37,985 bases of DNA from Parcubacteria group bacterium (GCA_016203935.1 JACQLU010000030.1:1-37985), one strand, 5' to 3'. Counted from the stretch's first letter, positions 7,751 through 16,360 are shown. The notes: generated by a model from the letters alone, not told the origin. Made by a program: numbers and translations.

Positions 7751-7963
7751 ATGACAGAACAAAGCTACTACGAGTTTTTGAACGGAGGAGAAGCTTCGGG
7801 TGAATACTTGCGTTGCCAGACGTGTAAGGAGACATTTTTCTGGCGCGGTATAGGAGGAGCAAAAGGTCCTCGCCCAAGATTTTGTCCCTGTTGCGGACGA
7901 TCCACATCGTCGGATCGCTCAGGCGGGCGACCGGTCGTGAGGAGATCAAAAGGTATATCATAA
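7751..7963 (+). CDS. Small zinc-ribbon-like protein
   Basis: Protein of 70 aa from the ATG at 7751, fixed by AAGGAGG 7 nt upstream; the ORF track start at 7718 lies inside the promoter. It has two cysteine pairs, CQTC (about residues 21-24) and CPCCG (about 44-48), spaced as in zinc ribbons. A basic, Gly/Ser/Arg-rich tail (SGGRPVVRRSKG) could contact nucleic acid. Family not recognised. It is a stand-alone unit with strong promoter, strong SD and terminator. A DNA- or RNA-binding role is an inference from the ribbon and basic tail only. Confidence 0.75.
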   Translation: MTEQSYYEFLNGGEASGEYLRCQTCKETFFWRGIGGAKGPRPRFCPCCGRSTSSDRSGGRPVVRRSKGIS

Positions 7964-7976
7964 GTCATTCAGTGCT

Positions 7977-8018
7977 CGCCGGTTCGGGGATTTCCTCCTC
8001 GGCCGGCGTTTCATTTTC
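7977..8018 (+). terminator. Rho-independent terminator
   Basis: CGCCGG (7977-7982) pairs with CCGGCG (8003-8008), with partial inner pairing, then TTTCATTTTCC. Confidence 0.7.
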
Positions 8019-8106
8019 CGCGAATACCAAAGCAGGGGACTGTCCCTACTCCAGCTGCCAGATTTTGAAAAATAGTTGTTGTGTGCTACACTTCACTACA
8101 AACCCG

Positions 8107-8312
8107 ATCCTAATGAATCCGAATGGATCCGAATGCCCCGAATAGCTAAACCCTAATTACCAAAACTCTAAATTCTAAACAATGACCAAATTACCAAAAT
8201 TCAAATAATCAAAACATTTTGGATTTTGAGCATTGGAACATTGGGATTTGTTTAGGATTTGTAGCTTCATTAGGATCATTCGGATCTATTTGTAGATTAG
8301 GATCGCTTTTCT
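8107..8312. repeat. compound degenerate repeat (families B and C)
   Basis: CCTAATGAATCCGAATGG / GATCCGAATGCCCCGAAT on the left and CATTAGGATCATTCGGATC / TAGATTAGGATCGC on the right form long imperfect inverted arms. Between them are ATTACCAAAA / AACATTTTGGATTTTGAGC units. The right arm ends a few bases before the 8313 ATG. Confidence 0.7.
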
Positions 8313-9161
8313 ATGCGTCGCAACCGCCTCACCATCACTCTAAGAAACGACCTCCTCAAACTTCTTGACGGCACCATTGACGGTGCCGAGATCAGAAACC
8401 GTTCGCATGCGATAGAGCGCCTTCTCGGGAAGGCGCTCTATCCACGTGTGACCAAGGCGGTCGTGCTCGCGGCCGGGGAAGGCGTAAAGATGCGCCCGTT
8501 TACCTACGAGATGCCGAAGACGATGCTTCCGGTAAAAGGCCGACCGATCTTAGAGCATGCGATTGAGCTTCTCCGTTCCCACGAGCTAAGGGACATTGTG
8601 ATCGTGATTGGGCGTCTCGGTGAGAAGATTCGCGCCCATTTTAGCGACGGGAAACATTTTGGCGTAACTATCACGTATGTGGAACAATCCGCGAAGCCTA
8701 TCGGCACCGCGGCGGCACTCTTGGCTGCGAAACCGTACGTGGGAAGCGGTCCCGTGCTTGTGATGTATGGGGACGTGCTCGCCGATATCAACCTTGCGGA
8801 ATTCATTGAGTTTCACCGTAATGAAAAAGGGGTCGCGACCATGGCGCTTACTTCGGTTGCCGATCCCTCTATTTATGGCGCGGTGGGGCTTGCCGGCACG
8901 CGTGTCTGTGAAATTACCGAAAAGCCAACGAAGAGCAATACCACGTCGCGTGTGATAAACGCCGGTATCTACGTCTTTGAACCCGAAGCGCTCGGCGCAC
9001 TTTCCAAGGACGCGGTGAGCCTCGAGCGTGACCTTTTCCCCGCACTTTGCAAAGAAGGCAAGCTCATGGGGTATCCCTTCGCGGGTAAGTGGTTCGATAT
9101 CGGCACTCCCGCGATCTACGAGAGGGCACTCAATGAGTGGAAGCAGAGCTCAAAACAATAA
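8313..9161 (+). CDS. Sugar-nucleotide nucleotidyltransferase with N-terminal ribbon-helix-helix domain
   Basis: The C-terminal about 235 residues are a NTP-transferase (GT-A-like Rossmann) domain of the glucose-1-phosphate/mannose-1-phosphate nucleotidyltransferase superfamily. The signature VVLAAGEGVKMRPFTYEMPK and metal-binding MYGDVLAD are visible, with ITEKPTKS and INAGIYVFE later. Such enzymes make NDP-sugars for cell-surface glycans. The first about 42 residues (RLTITLRNDLLKLLDGTIDG, then NRSHAIERLL) look like a ribbon-helix-helix DNA-binding/dimerisation domain, which is not usual for this family. Length 282 aa, ATG start without SD. Sugar specificity cannot be read from sequence. Confidence 0.88.
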   Translation: MRRNRLTITLRNDLLKLLDGTIDGAEIRNRSHAIERLLGKALYPRVTKAVVLAAGEGVKMRPFTYEMPKTMLPVKGRPILEHAIELLRSHELRDIVIVIGRLGEKIRAHFSDGKHFGVTITYVEQSAKPIGTAAALLAAKPYVGSGPVLVMYGDVLADINLAEFIEFHRNEKGVATMALTSVADPSIYGAVGLAGTRVCEITEKPTKSNTTSRVINAGIYVFEPEALGALSKDAVSLERDLFPALCKEGKLMGYPFAGKWFDIGTPAIYERALNEWKQSSKQ

Positions 9162-9189
9162 TCTGGTTAGTCAAGCAAACCTTTCGATG

Positions 9190-9243
9190 GTCATTCTGAA
9201 CAACGTGAAGAATCTCGAGATCCTTCGCTTCGCTCAGGATGAC
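9190..9243. repeat. interspersed palindrome GTCATTCTGAA...TCAGGATGAC
   Basis: Imperfect inverted repeat containing GAAGAATCTCGAGATCCTTC, a near-perfect palindrome. Related copies lie at 23226 and 35389. Confidence 0.7.
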
Positions 9244-9283
9244 TTTTGTTTTAAGAGAGGATCTGTGTTGTGGATGACATTTG

Positions 9284-9311
9284 TTGTTGAGGAAGCGTGC
9301 CATGCTATAAT
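9284..9311 (+). promoter_or_regulatory. Possible promoter for the transketolase genes
   Basis: TTGTTG (9284-9289), 16-bp spacer, TATAAT (9306-9311), about 48 nt upstream of the transketolase start. Confidence 0.5.
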
Positions 9312-9318
9312 GAAATAG

Positions 9319-9357
9319 TAAATTTTGAACTTTGGATTTTGGACTTTGAACTTCTTA
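9319..9357. repeat. family C degenerate repeat
   Basis: AATTTTGAACTTTGGATTTT and GGACTTTGAACTTC, ending directly at the transketolase ATG. Confidence 0.7.
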
Positions 9358-9358
9358 C

Positions 9359-10225
9359 ATGTCTCACCCACTCCATGACGAAAAACTGAAAGAATTAGAG
9401 TTAAAGGCGCTTGAGGTGCGGAGGCTCCTCATCGAAATGCTGGTCGAGGCGAAGAGCGGGCACACTGCCGGCCCACTGGGGATGGCCGACATTTTTACCG
9501 CGTTCTATTTTCATATCTTAGATCACGACCCCAAAAATCCCGAGTGGCCCGAACGCGACCGCTTGATTCTCTCAAATGGTCACATTGTTCCGATCCGCTA
9601 TGCCGTCATGGCCCTCGCCGGCTATTTCCCGGTGGAAGAGGCAAAGAAGACGTTAAGAAAATTCGGTTCGCGCCTACAAGGGCATCCCGAGCGGGAACGA
9701 CTCCCCGGCATGGAGACTACTTCGGGGCCGCTCGGTTCCGGCTTAAGCCAAGCCGCCGGTATCGCGTACGGCGCGAAGATGGATAAACGCCGTTTCCGCG
9801 TCTATTGCCTTATGTCTGATGGCGAGCAGGATGCGGGGAATGTCTGGGAGGGAGCGATGTTTGCGGCCAAATACAAGCTTAATAACCTAACCGCCATCAT
9901 CGACCGTAATAATATTCAGATTAACGGGATGACCGAAGAGGTGATGCCGCTTGAGCCTTTGGAAGATAAATACAAAGCCTTTGGCTGGCACGTGCTCCAC
10001 GTAGACGGGCACAATGTGCGCCACTTCGTTGATGCGATTGAACACGCGCAGGCGGTCTATGAGAAACCAACGGTGATTATCGCGCACACCATTCCGGGAA
10101 AGGGCATCGAAGAGATCGAATTCGATTACCTCTGGCACGGCAAACCGCCGAAGCCGGAGGAAGGAAAGAAGTTTTTGGATGAATTGAGGACACTCGGCGG
10201 CAAAATCCGAAGCGAGCACGAATAA
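9359..10225 (+). CDS. tktA: Transketolase, N-terminal (TPP-binding) subunit
   Basis: First half of a split transketolase, 288 aa. It moves two-carbon ketol units between sugar phosphates in the non-oxidative pentose phosphate pathway. Visible motifs are HTAGPLGMADIFTAFYF, ILSNGHIVPIRYAVMALAG, ETTSGPLGSGLSQAAG and the thiamine diphosphate/metal site MSDGEQDAGNVWEGAM with AIIDRNNIQING. It ends before the pyrimidine-binding domain, which is encoded by the next gene after a 30-nt gap, so both halves are probably co-translated and assemble. ATG start with no SD. A split enzyme is common in archaea and in several bacterial lineages including CPR. Confidence 0.95.
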   Translation: MSHPLHDEKLKELELKALEVRRLLIEMLVEAKSGHTAGPLGMADIFTAFYFHILDHDPKNPEWPERDRLILSNGHIVPIRYAVMALAGYFPVEEAKKTLRKFGSRLQGHPERERLPGMETTSGPLGSGLSQAAGIAYGAKMDKRRFRVYCLMSDGEQDAGNVWEGAMFAAKYKLNNLTAIIDRNNIQINGMTEEVMPLEPLEDKYKAFGWHVLHVDGHNVRHFVDAIEHAQAVYEKPTVIIAHTIPGKGIEEIEFDYLWHGKPPKPEEGKKFLDELRTLGGKIRSEHE

Positions 10226-10255
10226 GAGGTTGCATAAGTAACTTTATCCCCATCC

Positions 10256-11242
10256 ATGCTCAATCCCAACGCCCATCTAGTCTCCAATTGGAACGACCGT
10301 ACCAAGATCGAGATGCTCCCGACGCGCGATGGGTTTGGGAAGGGTTTGGTTGCCGCGGGCGAGAAGGATCCTCGCGTCGTGGTGCTGTGCGCTGACCTTG
10401 CCGAATCCACACGCGCAATGTGGTTTAAAGAAAAATTCCCCGATCGTTATATTGAGATCGGCGTTGCCGAGCAGAACCTTGCCACCGTAGCCTCCGGACT
10501 CGCCGCGTATGGCAAGATTCCTTTTATTACTTCGTACGCCGCGTTTAGCCCCGGCCGCAACAACGAACAGATTCGCACAACCATTGCGCTTAATAATGTG
10601 CCGGTAAAGATTGGAGGGGCGCACGCGGGGATCTCGGTTGGGCCCGATGGCGCAACCCACCAGGCGCTTGAAGACGCTGGGCTCATGCGGATGCTTCCGC
10701 GCATGACCGTGCTTATTCCGTGTGATGCCGTGGAAGCAGAGAAGGCGACCGTCGCGGCCGCATCGCTTCCCGGACCCGTCTACATCCGCTTCGGTCGCGA
10801 AAAGTCAGCGGTCTTGACCACCAAGGAGACGCCCTTTCAAGTCGGCAAAGCCGAAGTCTATCGCGAGGGAAACGACGCAACCATCATTGCCGCCGGCATG
10901 CTACTTTATAACGCGCTTCTCGCCGCCGAAGAACTTGGCAAAGAAGGTCTCGATATTCGCGTCGTCAATAGTCATACCTTAAAGCCAATCGATAGCGAGA
11001 CAATCGTGGCCGCCGCGAGAGAGACCGGCGCGATTGTGACCGTTGAAGAGCATCAAATCTATGGCGGACTTGGATCGGCAGTGGCCGAGGTGATCGTAGC
11101 GCATCAGCCGGTACCCATGGAATTTATTGGCGTCCGCGACCGCTTTGGCGAATCCGGAGAACCCGCGGAGCTCATCGAAGCCTTCGGCCTAGGAGTAAGT
11201 CATATCAAGGAGGCAGTGAAGAAAGTAATCGAGCGGAAATAA
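10256..11242 (+). CDS. tktB: Transketolase, C-terminal (pyrimidine-binding) subunit
   Basis: Second half of the split transketolase, 328 aa. The pyrimidine domain shows VVVLCADLAESTRAM, YIEIGVAEQNLATVASGLA (the Glu that activates thiamine diphosphate), FITSYAAFSPGR and HAGISVGPDGATHQALED. The transketolase C-terminal domain contains NSHTLKPID and VTVEEHQIYGGLGSAVAEV. It starts at ATG (MLNPNAHLVSNW) 30 nt after the N-terminal subunit stop. There is no SD. The two genes equal one full-length transketolase in domain content. Very secure. Confidence 0.95.
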   Translation: MLNPNAHLVSNWNDRTKIEMLPTRDGFGKGLVAAGEKDPRVVVLCADLAESTRAMWFKEKFPDRYIEIGVAEQNLATVASGLAAYGKIPFITSYAAFSPGRNNEQIRTTIALNNVPVKIGGAHAGISVGPDGATHQALEDAGLMRMLPRMTVLIPCDAVEAEKATVAAASLPGPVYIRFGREKSAVLTTKETPFQVGKAEVYREGNDATIIAAGMLLYNALLAAEELGKEGLDIRVVNSHTLKPIDSETIVAAARETGAIVTVEEHQIYGGLGSAVAEVIVAHQPVPMEFIGVRDRFGESGEPAELIEAFGLGVSHIKEAVKKVIERK

Positions 11243-11334
11243 AATTTCTAATTACCTAATTCCTAATGTCTCATCAATGCCTAATGATCTAATGACTAAA
11301 GTTAGAAATTAGACATTGGGAATTTTTGTTTGAT
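11243..11334. repeat. family A degenerate repeat, inverted arms
   Basis: Left half reads ATTTCTAATTACCTAATTCC and AATGTCTCATCAATGCC, and right half AGTTAGAAATTAGACATTGG; together they can fold back as an imperfect hairpin. Ends at the GH15 start. Confidence 0.75.
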
Positions 11335-13299
11335 ATGTCTCGCTCTCTCGTTCTCGGTAACGGAAAGCTTCTCATCTCATTTGACCAGCACGCGCAGGTG
11401 CGGGATTTTTACTATCCCCACGTAGGGTTTCTTAATCACGTCAATGGCGAAAGCCACAAGCTCGGGGTGTGGGTGGATGGACTCTTCTCGTGGCTCTTCT
11501 GGCCGGAGTGGGAGACCCGGATTGACTATCGCGAAGAGACGATGGTTGGTTTAACCACCGCCCGCAACCAACGGCTCAAGATTCGTCTCGTGATTGAAGA
11601 TGCGGTCTATAATGAAGAACCAATTTATCTACGCAAGATCACGGTTGAGAATTTGACCGATTCGCCCCGCAACGTCCGGCTCTTCTTTGGGCAGGAATTC
11701 ACCATCGGAGGCCGCCACTCCATGTCGACCGCCTATTTTGATCCCTATAACCGTTCGGTGATCCACTATCGCGGCCGCTATCTTTTTTTGATCAATGGCA
11801 GGCGGGGGAGTCAAGGCATCGATCAATATACTGTAGGTATGGCGCACTACGCCGGCTACGAAGGCTCGTGGCGCGACGCCGAGGATGGACAGCTCTCCTC
11901 AAACCCCATCGAGCATGGGTCGGTCGATTCGGTGGTGCAGTTCTCCTTCTCGCTCCCCGCGCATACCGCCGAAGCGGTTCACTACTGGATCGCGGTGGGT
12001 CGAAAAATGAGCGACGTACAGCGTCTCAATTGGTACGTCATCAACCGAACACCAGGACACCTTCTCACCACCACGCAGGACTTCTGGCGCGCGTGGCTTC
12101 ATAAAGAAAATATTCATTTTCATAATCTTGCCCCCAAGGTCATCGCGCTTTTTCAAAAGTCACTTCTCATCATCCGTACCCACGTTGACCACGGCGGTGC
12201 CATTCTCGCCTCGGCCGATTCCGATATGCTCCAAAATGGCAAGGACACCTACGAATACACCTGGCCGCGCGACGGCGCCCTTGTCGCCTACGCACTTGAT
12301 CAAGCAGGCTACACTGAACTCACCGAGCGCTTCTTTGAATTCATGGGTTCGGTAATCCATCACGAGGGTTTTCTCCTTCATAAGTACCAATCAGATCGGG
12401 CGCTGGGCAGTTCGTGGCACCCGTGGGTCACGAACGGTCGGATCCAGCTCCCTATTCAAGAAGATGAGACGGCGCTCGTGCTCTGGGCGTTTTGGCACCA
12501 CTACCTCGCCACACAGGATATCGAGTTCGTGGAGTCGCTCTATAATGACTTTATTAAACGCGCCGCCGACTTTCTGATATTCTATCGAGACGCCGAGACC
12601 AAACTTCCCAAACCGAGTTACGAACTGTGGGAGGAACATCGCGGGGTATCCACCTTTACCACATTTACGGTGGTCGCGGCACTTCGTGCTTCAGCCCAGT
12701 TTGCCGAGTTACTCGGAAAGACTTCCGAAGCAAGTCGCTACCGGAGCGCGGCCGAGGAGACCGCCAAGGCGATCCCGCGGCTCTTCGATGAAACCCGCGG
12801 CAGTTTCATCCGTATGTTAAAGGAGATGGCCGATGGGAGTCTCACCCCCGATACCACGATCGACGCCGCAAGTCTCTTTGGCGCGATCGGTTTTGGAATC
12901 CTTTCGCCGAGTGACCCTTTGGTCGTAAAGACCGTACACGCGCTTGATGCTTCTCTCAAAGTACCAACCGTGATGGGTGGCTATGCGCGCTACGAGGGCG
13001 ATCAATATTATCGGGCAGATCCCGCGACTACCGGAAATCCATGGATTATCACCACGCTCTGGCGGGTGCTCTACGATATTGAGAACGCCAAAAAACGCGA
13101 CGAGCTTAAGGCGGTTTCCCAAGCACTTGAGTGGGTAGCCGACCGGGCGCTTCCCTCGGGGGTGCTTCCGGAGCAGATCGATCCGCATCATGGGCTTCCC
13201 ATATCCGCCGCCCCGCTCACGTGGAGCCACGCGACATTGGTGAGCACCGTGATCGCGTATCTACGAAAGATGGAGGCACTTACCGAGAAGGAGGTTTAA
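11335..13299 (+). CDS. Glycoside hydrolase family 15 (glucoamylase/glucodextranase/trehalase type)
   Basis: Inverting alpha-glucosidase-type enzyme of 654 aa. The N-terminal beta-sandwich (about 1-260; MSRSLVLGNGKLLISFDQHA) precedes an (alpha/alpha)6 barrel. The barrel shows YEYTWPRDGALVAYALDQAG, the likely general acid region PSYELWEEHRGVSTFTT, and the likely general base region SGVLPEQIDPHHGLP with PLTWSHATLV. No signal peptide is seen, so it probably acts on intracellular glucan or trehalose-like substrates. I chose ATG 11335 over the upstream TTG at 11326. No SD. Family assignment is secure; substrate is open. Confidence 0.93.
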   Translation: MSRSLVLGNGKLLISFDQHAQVRDFYYPHVGFLNHVNGESHKLGVWVDGLFSWLFWPEWETRIDYREETMVGLTTARNQRLKIRLVIEDAVYNEEPIYLRKITVENLTDSPRNVRLFFGQEFTIGGRHSMSTAYFDPYNRSVIHYRGRYLFLINGRRGSQGIDQYTVGMAHYAGYEGSWRDAEDGQLSSNPIEHGSVDSVVQFSFSLPAHTAEAVHYWIAVGRKMSDVQRLNWYVINRTPGHLLTTTQDFWRAWLHKENIHFHNLAPKVIALFQKSLLIIRTHVDHGGAILASADSDMLQNGKDTYEYTWPRDGALVAYALDQAGYTELTERFFEFMGSVIHHEGFLLHKYQSDRALGSSWHPWVTNGRIQLPIQEDETALVLWAFWHHYLATQDIEFVESLYNDFIKRAADFLIFYRDAETKLPKPSYELWEEHRGVSTFTTFTVVAALRASAQFAELLGKTSEASRYRSAAEETAKAIPRLFDETRGSFIRMLKEMADGSLTPDTTIDAASLFGAIGFGILSPSDPLVVKTVHALDASLKVPTVMGGYARYEGDQYYRADPATTGNPWIITTLWRVLYDIENAKKRDELKAVSQALEWVADRALPSGVLPEQIDPHHGLPISAAPLTWSHATLVSTVIAYLRKMEALTEKEV

Positions 13300-13319
13300 C
13301 CTTTTTTCACTATGTTCTT

Positions 13320-13862
13320 ATGAAGAAGTTCGTGGGACCCCTCATCGCAATCGCGGTTCTTATCGGAGGAATATATCTTCTTACTCTCTGGTCACAAGCG
13401 CGCAAGGAAGGGTTGCCCGGTCGCGCCGTAGCGGCGCAGGGACGAAACCATATTGCCGAAGCTGCCGCGCATGAACCATACAATACCACACCGCCGACGT
13501 CGGGTCCCCACTATGGCTATACCGCGCCGTGGGGCGTGCACGCGGAACATGTGGCTGACGAGGTGGTGGTGCACAATCTTGAACACGGGGGAGTCATCGT
13601 AAATTATGATTGCAATCGTTCGGGGGAGAATCTTTCGGAGGATGAGCGAGCAAACGCATGTGAGGAGTTGGTGAGTCAACTCACCGATATCACCACCCAG
13701 TATCGGGTGAAAGTACTGCAACATCCGTATGAGGAACTAGATTATCCTATTGTGCTCACCGCGTGGGGACGGATCATGGAGCTTGATCGCTTTGATAAAG
13801 ATCTGATTCAAAAGTTCATCCGCGCGTTTAGGGATAAAGGACCAGAGCGGACGATTGAATAG
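13320..13862 (+). CDS. DUF3105-like membrane-anchored protein
   Basis: Protein of 180 aa. An N-terminal signal anchor (KKFVGPLIAIAVLIGGIYLLTLW, about 2-24) is followed by an extracytoplasmic domain containing YNTTPPTSGPHYGYTAPWG and VVHNLEHGGVIVNYDC. This His-rich pattern matches my recollection of the DUF3105 family, whose function is unknown. Two cysteines (YDCNR, NACEE) could form a disulfide. The ORF track extends the frame 63 codons upstream inside the GH15 gene; the ATG at 13320 starts exactly at the signal anchor and is preferred. It lies 20 nt after the GH15 stop, probably one transcript. Confidence 0.85.
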   Translation: MKKFVGPLIAIAVLIGGIYLLTLWSQARKEGLPGRAVAAQGRNHIAEAAAHEPYNTTPPTSGPHYGYTAPWGVHAEHVADEVVVHNLEHGGVIVNYDCNRSGENLSEDERANACEELVSQLTDITTQYRVKVLQHPYEELDYPIVLTAWGRIMELDRFDKDLIQKFIRAFRDKGPERTIE

Positions 13863-13974
13863 AATGACTAATTCCTAATTTCTAATGTCTAAAATGGCTA
13901 AGAAGAATTTTGTGGTTAAATCATTCGGTCATTAGGATTTGATTAGACATTAGAGAATTAGTCATTAGACATTT
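13863..13974. repeat. family A degenerate repeat, inverted arms
   Basis: ATGACTAATTCCTAATTTCT on the left and TTAGAGAATTAGTCATTAGAC on the right form an imperfect hairpin. A related unit, CATTCGGTCATTAGGATTTG, lies between. Ends at the rpiB ATG. Confidence 0.75.
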
Positions 13975-14427
13975 ATGAAAGTTTATTTCGGCGCTGACCA
14001 TCGTGGATTTCACCTCAAGGAGAAACTCAAAGCCTTTCTTAGCGGGAAGGGATATGAGGTGATTGATCTGGGAAATGATCGGTTGGAGCCGGGCGACGAC
14101 TACACCGCGTTTGCGCTCAAAGTTGCCAACGCCGTCGCCGAACATCCGCGGGAAGATCGAGGGATTCTCCTCTGCGGCTCCGGCGTGGGTGTCGATATCA
14201 CCGCGAATAAAATTGATGGTATCCGTTCGGCACTGGTGGCAGATGAAGCGCGTGCCCGAACCTCGCGCACCGATGATGATACGAATGTGCTGGCGCTTCC
14301 CGCCGACACTATAGAAGAGGCGCTCGCCGAGCGTATCGCCGTGGCGTGGCTCACCACCCCATTTTCTGGCACCGAACGCCATCAACGCAGGTTAAAAGAT
14401 ATTGAGGAGATTGAGAAGCATAACTAG
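13975..14427 (+). CDS. rpiB: Ribose-5-phosphate isomerase B
   Basis: Interconverts ribose 5-phosphate and ribulose 5-phosphate in the non-oxidative pentose phosphate pathway, in the cytosol. At 150 aa it is typical. Visible motifs are the N-terminal GADHRGFHLKEKLKAFL, the catalytic Cys loop ILLCGSGVGVDITANKI, the SALVADEARARTSR segment and DDTNVLALPADT, close to the usual phosphate-binding and DANVL patterns. The ATG is directly preceded by a family A repeat, with no SD. It sits beside rpe, pfkB-type and aldolase genes, consistent with one sugar-phosphate block. Confidence 0.95.
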   Translation: MKVYFGADHRGFHLKEKLKAFLSGKGYEVIDLGNDRLEPGDDYTAFALKVANAVAEHPREDRGILLCGSGVGVDITANKIDGIRSALVADEARARTSRTDDDTNVLALPADTIEEALAERIAVAWLTTPFSGTERHQRRLKDIEEIEKHN

Positions 14428-14524
14428 CGATCCGAATGCTCCTAATTACATCCGAATCTACAAATATCCGATCCGAATTATTCGTATCATTCGGATGTCA
14501 TTCGTAGATTAGGATCGCGTAGAT
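14428..14524. repeat. family B degenerate repeat (GATCCGAAT type), inverted arms
   Basis: GCGATCCGAATGCTCCTAAT on the left is imperfectly complementary to ATTCGTAGATTAGGATCGC on the right, forming a large hairpin of about 95 nt that ends 4-5 nt before the rpe start codon. Confidence 0.75.
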
Positions 14525-15175
14525 ATGATCGAAATCATCCCCGCCATTCTCGAAGACCATTTTCGTAACGTAGAGCGGAAGATCCGCAAAGTGGAATCGC
14601 TTGTGGAGTGGATTCAGCTTGACGTGGTCGATGGACATTTTGTTCATCACAAGACGTGGAACTCACCGCACGATCTTCCTAAACTTCGTACCAAAGCGAA
14701 AATCGAGGCCGATCTCATGATTGTGAATCCCGAGCTTTACGTGGATGACTGGATCGAAGGGGGTGCTAACCGTATCATGGTACATGTTGAGGTAGTACAC
14801 GATTGGGAGGAGATTATACGAGAGTGTAGGCATGCACACGTAGAGATCGGCGCATCGTTCAACCCCGAGACAGCTATTGATGTCATTCTGCCATTGCTTG
14901 GCAAGATCGATTCCGTACTCTTGTTAGGGGTTGCACCGGGGTTTGGTCACCAACCGTTTCAGCCCGAAGTTCTTGAGAAGGTCAAACTGCTGCATGCCAA
15001 AGCGCCTACGCTTCCCATCGAAGTCGACGGCGGAATCAATCCCGATACTATAGGTTCAATCGCCAAAGCCGGCGCCACCCGTTTCGCCGCGGGAAGTTAC
15101 ATCTTCCGCGACGACGATCCCTCCGATGAAATTGCGTTATTGAAAAAATTAGCAGAAGAAGCGGTAGCTTCCTAG
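14525..15175 (+). CDS. rpe: Ribulose-phosphate 3-epimerase family protein
   Basis: TIM-barrel protein of 216 aa in the Rpe family, which interconverts ribulose and xylulose 5-phosphate. Seen are the N-terminal IIPAILEDHF, the strand WIQLDVVDGHFV (catalytic Asp in DVVDG), VAPGFGHQPFQPEVLEKV and the second catalytic Asp in IEVDGGINPDT, plus phosphate-binding AGSYIF. Two canonical metal-binding His are altered: the position in VHxD is Gln (IQLD), and the DVHLM His is Asp (ADLMI). The enzyme may have shifted metal use or substrate. ATG start, no SD. Family secure, exact reaction less so. Confidence 0.85.
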   Translation: MIEIIPAILEDHFRNVERKIRKVESLVEWIQLDVVDGHFVHHKTWNSPHDLPKLRTKAKIEADLMIVNPELYVDDWIEGGANRIMVHVEVVHDWEEIIRECRHAHVEIGASFNPETAIDVILPLLGKIDSVLLLGVAPGFGHQPFQPEVLEKVKLLHAKAPTLPIEVDGGINPDTIGSIAKAGATRFAAGSYIFRDDDPSDEIALLKKLAEEAVAS

Positions 15176-15189
15176 ATACTTATATCAAA

Positions 15190-16185
15190 ATGTATATGTT
15201 CGACATCATTGCCATCGGCGACGCCACGATTGACGTGTTTCTTGAGCTCGATCCTCACGACGTGAAGGTGCTCACCGATCCAGAAAGCAAAGGTGAATAT
15301 CTTGCCATTCCCTATGCAGAGAAAGTGCCGGTTCAAAGTGTTGTCGAGGTGAATGCCGTGGGCAACGCCGCCAATAACGCCATAGGATCAGCTCGTTTGG
15401 GACTCAAAGCCTCCCTCTACGCCGTGGTGGGCGACGACGAGCGCGGTCACGGCATTAAGAAGGCTCTTCTCCACGAACGGGTGTCGCCAAACTATATACA
15501 GTTTGACCACGGAAAACGAACCAACTATTCGGTGGTTTTGAATCTCAAAGAAGAGCGGACGATTCTTGTCTATCATGAGCACCGGGATTACCAGCTTCCG
15601 AATTTTGCGCCGGCCAAATGGTACTACTATACTTCGATTGGTAAGGATCACGCCCAGATTCACGCGCCATTAGTTGACCAAGTGACCAAGAAAAAAGTGA
15701 AACTCGGCTTTAATCCGGGCACGCACCAGCTCCGCGAGGGTCTTTCAATCTTACAGCCGATTCTCGCAGTTACTGAAGTTCTCTTTGTGAACGCCGAGGA
15801 GTCCGAAACTCTGACGGGAGAGAAATTTACACGGAGTCGCGAAGGATTCAAATGGATGCTCGGTAAGCTTACCTCTCACGGTCCCAAGATTGCGGTAATC
15901 TCAGATGGCCCACGCGGATCGTACGCCTTCGATGGCACGCACGCGTATTTCCTTCCCATTTATGATACTCCGGTGGTGGAACGGACCGGCGTAGGGGATA
16001 GCTATGCCACCGCGTTTGTCGCAGCCCTCATTCACGGTGAGAATGTAGCCGAGGCGATGCGCTGGGGAACCTTCAATGCCTCCTCGGTGATTCAGTATAT
16101 CGGAGCGCAGAAAGGGCTTCTCACGAGGCGGGAAATGGAGAAGCTTCTTAGGGAGCATACGGAGTTGCAACCGGCAATAATATAG
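15190..16185 (+). CDS. PfkB-family carbohydrate kinase
   Basis: Ribokinase-like sugar kinase of 331 aa that phosphorylates a sugar or sugar phosphate with ATP. The N-terminal FDIIAIGDATIDVFLEL, the NAVGNAANNAIGSARLGLKA substrate region and the C-terminal signature GVGDSYATAFVAALIHG, with the catalytic Asp in GVGD, are clear; the usual GAGD is GVGD. A 14-nt gap separates it from rpe, so it is probably in the same transcript. Either ATG 15190 or ATG 15196 (MFDIIAIG) is possible. Beside an aldolase, a role in fructose 6-phosphate or 1-phosphate phosphorylation is possible but cannot be fixed from sequence. Confidence 0.88.
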   Translation: MYMFDIIAIGDATIDVFLELDPHDVKVLTDPESKGEYLAIPYAEKVPVQSVVEVNAVGNAANNAIGSARLGLKASLYAVVGDDERGHGIKKALLHERVSPNYIQFDHGKRTNYSVVLNLKEERTILVYHEHRDYQLPNFAPAKWYYYTSIGKDHAQIHAPLVDQVTKKKVKLGFNPGTHQLREGLSILQPILAVTEVLFVNAEESETLTGEKFTRSREGFKWMLGKLTSHGPKIAVISDGPRGSYAFDGTHAYFLPIYDTPVVERTGVGDSYATAFVAALIHGENVAEAMRWGTFNASSVIQYIGAQKGLLTRREMEKLLREHTELQPAII

Positions 16186-16204
16186 CCACCGCGCAACAGG
16201 CTAC

Positions 16205-16360
16205 CAAGTAAGATGATTCAATGTCTAATTGACTAATTTCTAATGTCGAATTAATGGATGAAATGTCTAATGTCTAAATTCTTTCCCCTTGTTCCATTGG
16301 TCATTAGGATATTAGACATTGATTAGTAATTAGAAATTAGACATTAGAAATTTTCCGGTT
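16205..16360. repeat. family A degenerate repeat, largest copy
   Basis: Left half AATGTCTAATTGACTAATTTC and AAATGTCTAATGTCTAAATT, right half TTAGACATTGATTAGTAATT and AGAAATTAGACATTAG, joined by a short unrelated centre. Strongly self-complementary overall. Ends about 20 nt before the aldolase ATG. Confidence 0.75.

Noticed and set aside
13131-13319. N-terminal extension of the DUF3105 ORF
   Set aside because: It overlaps the GH15 gene in another frame; the signal anchor begins exactly at the 13320 ATG.
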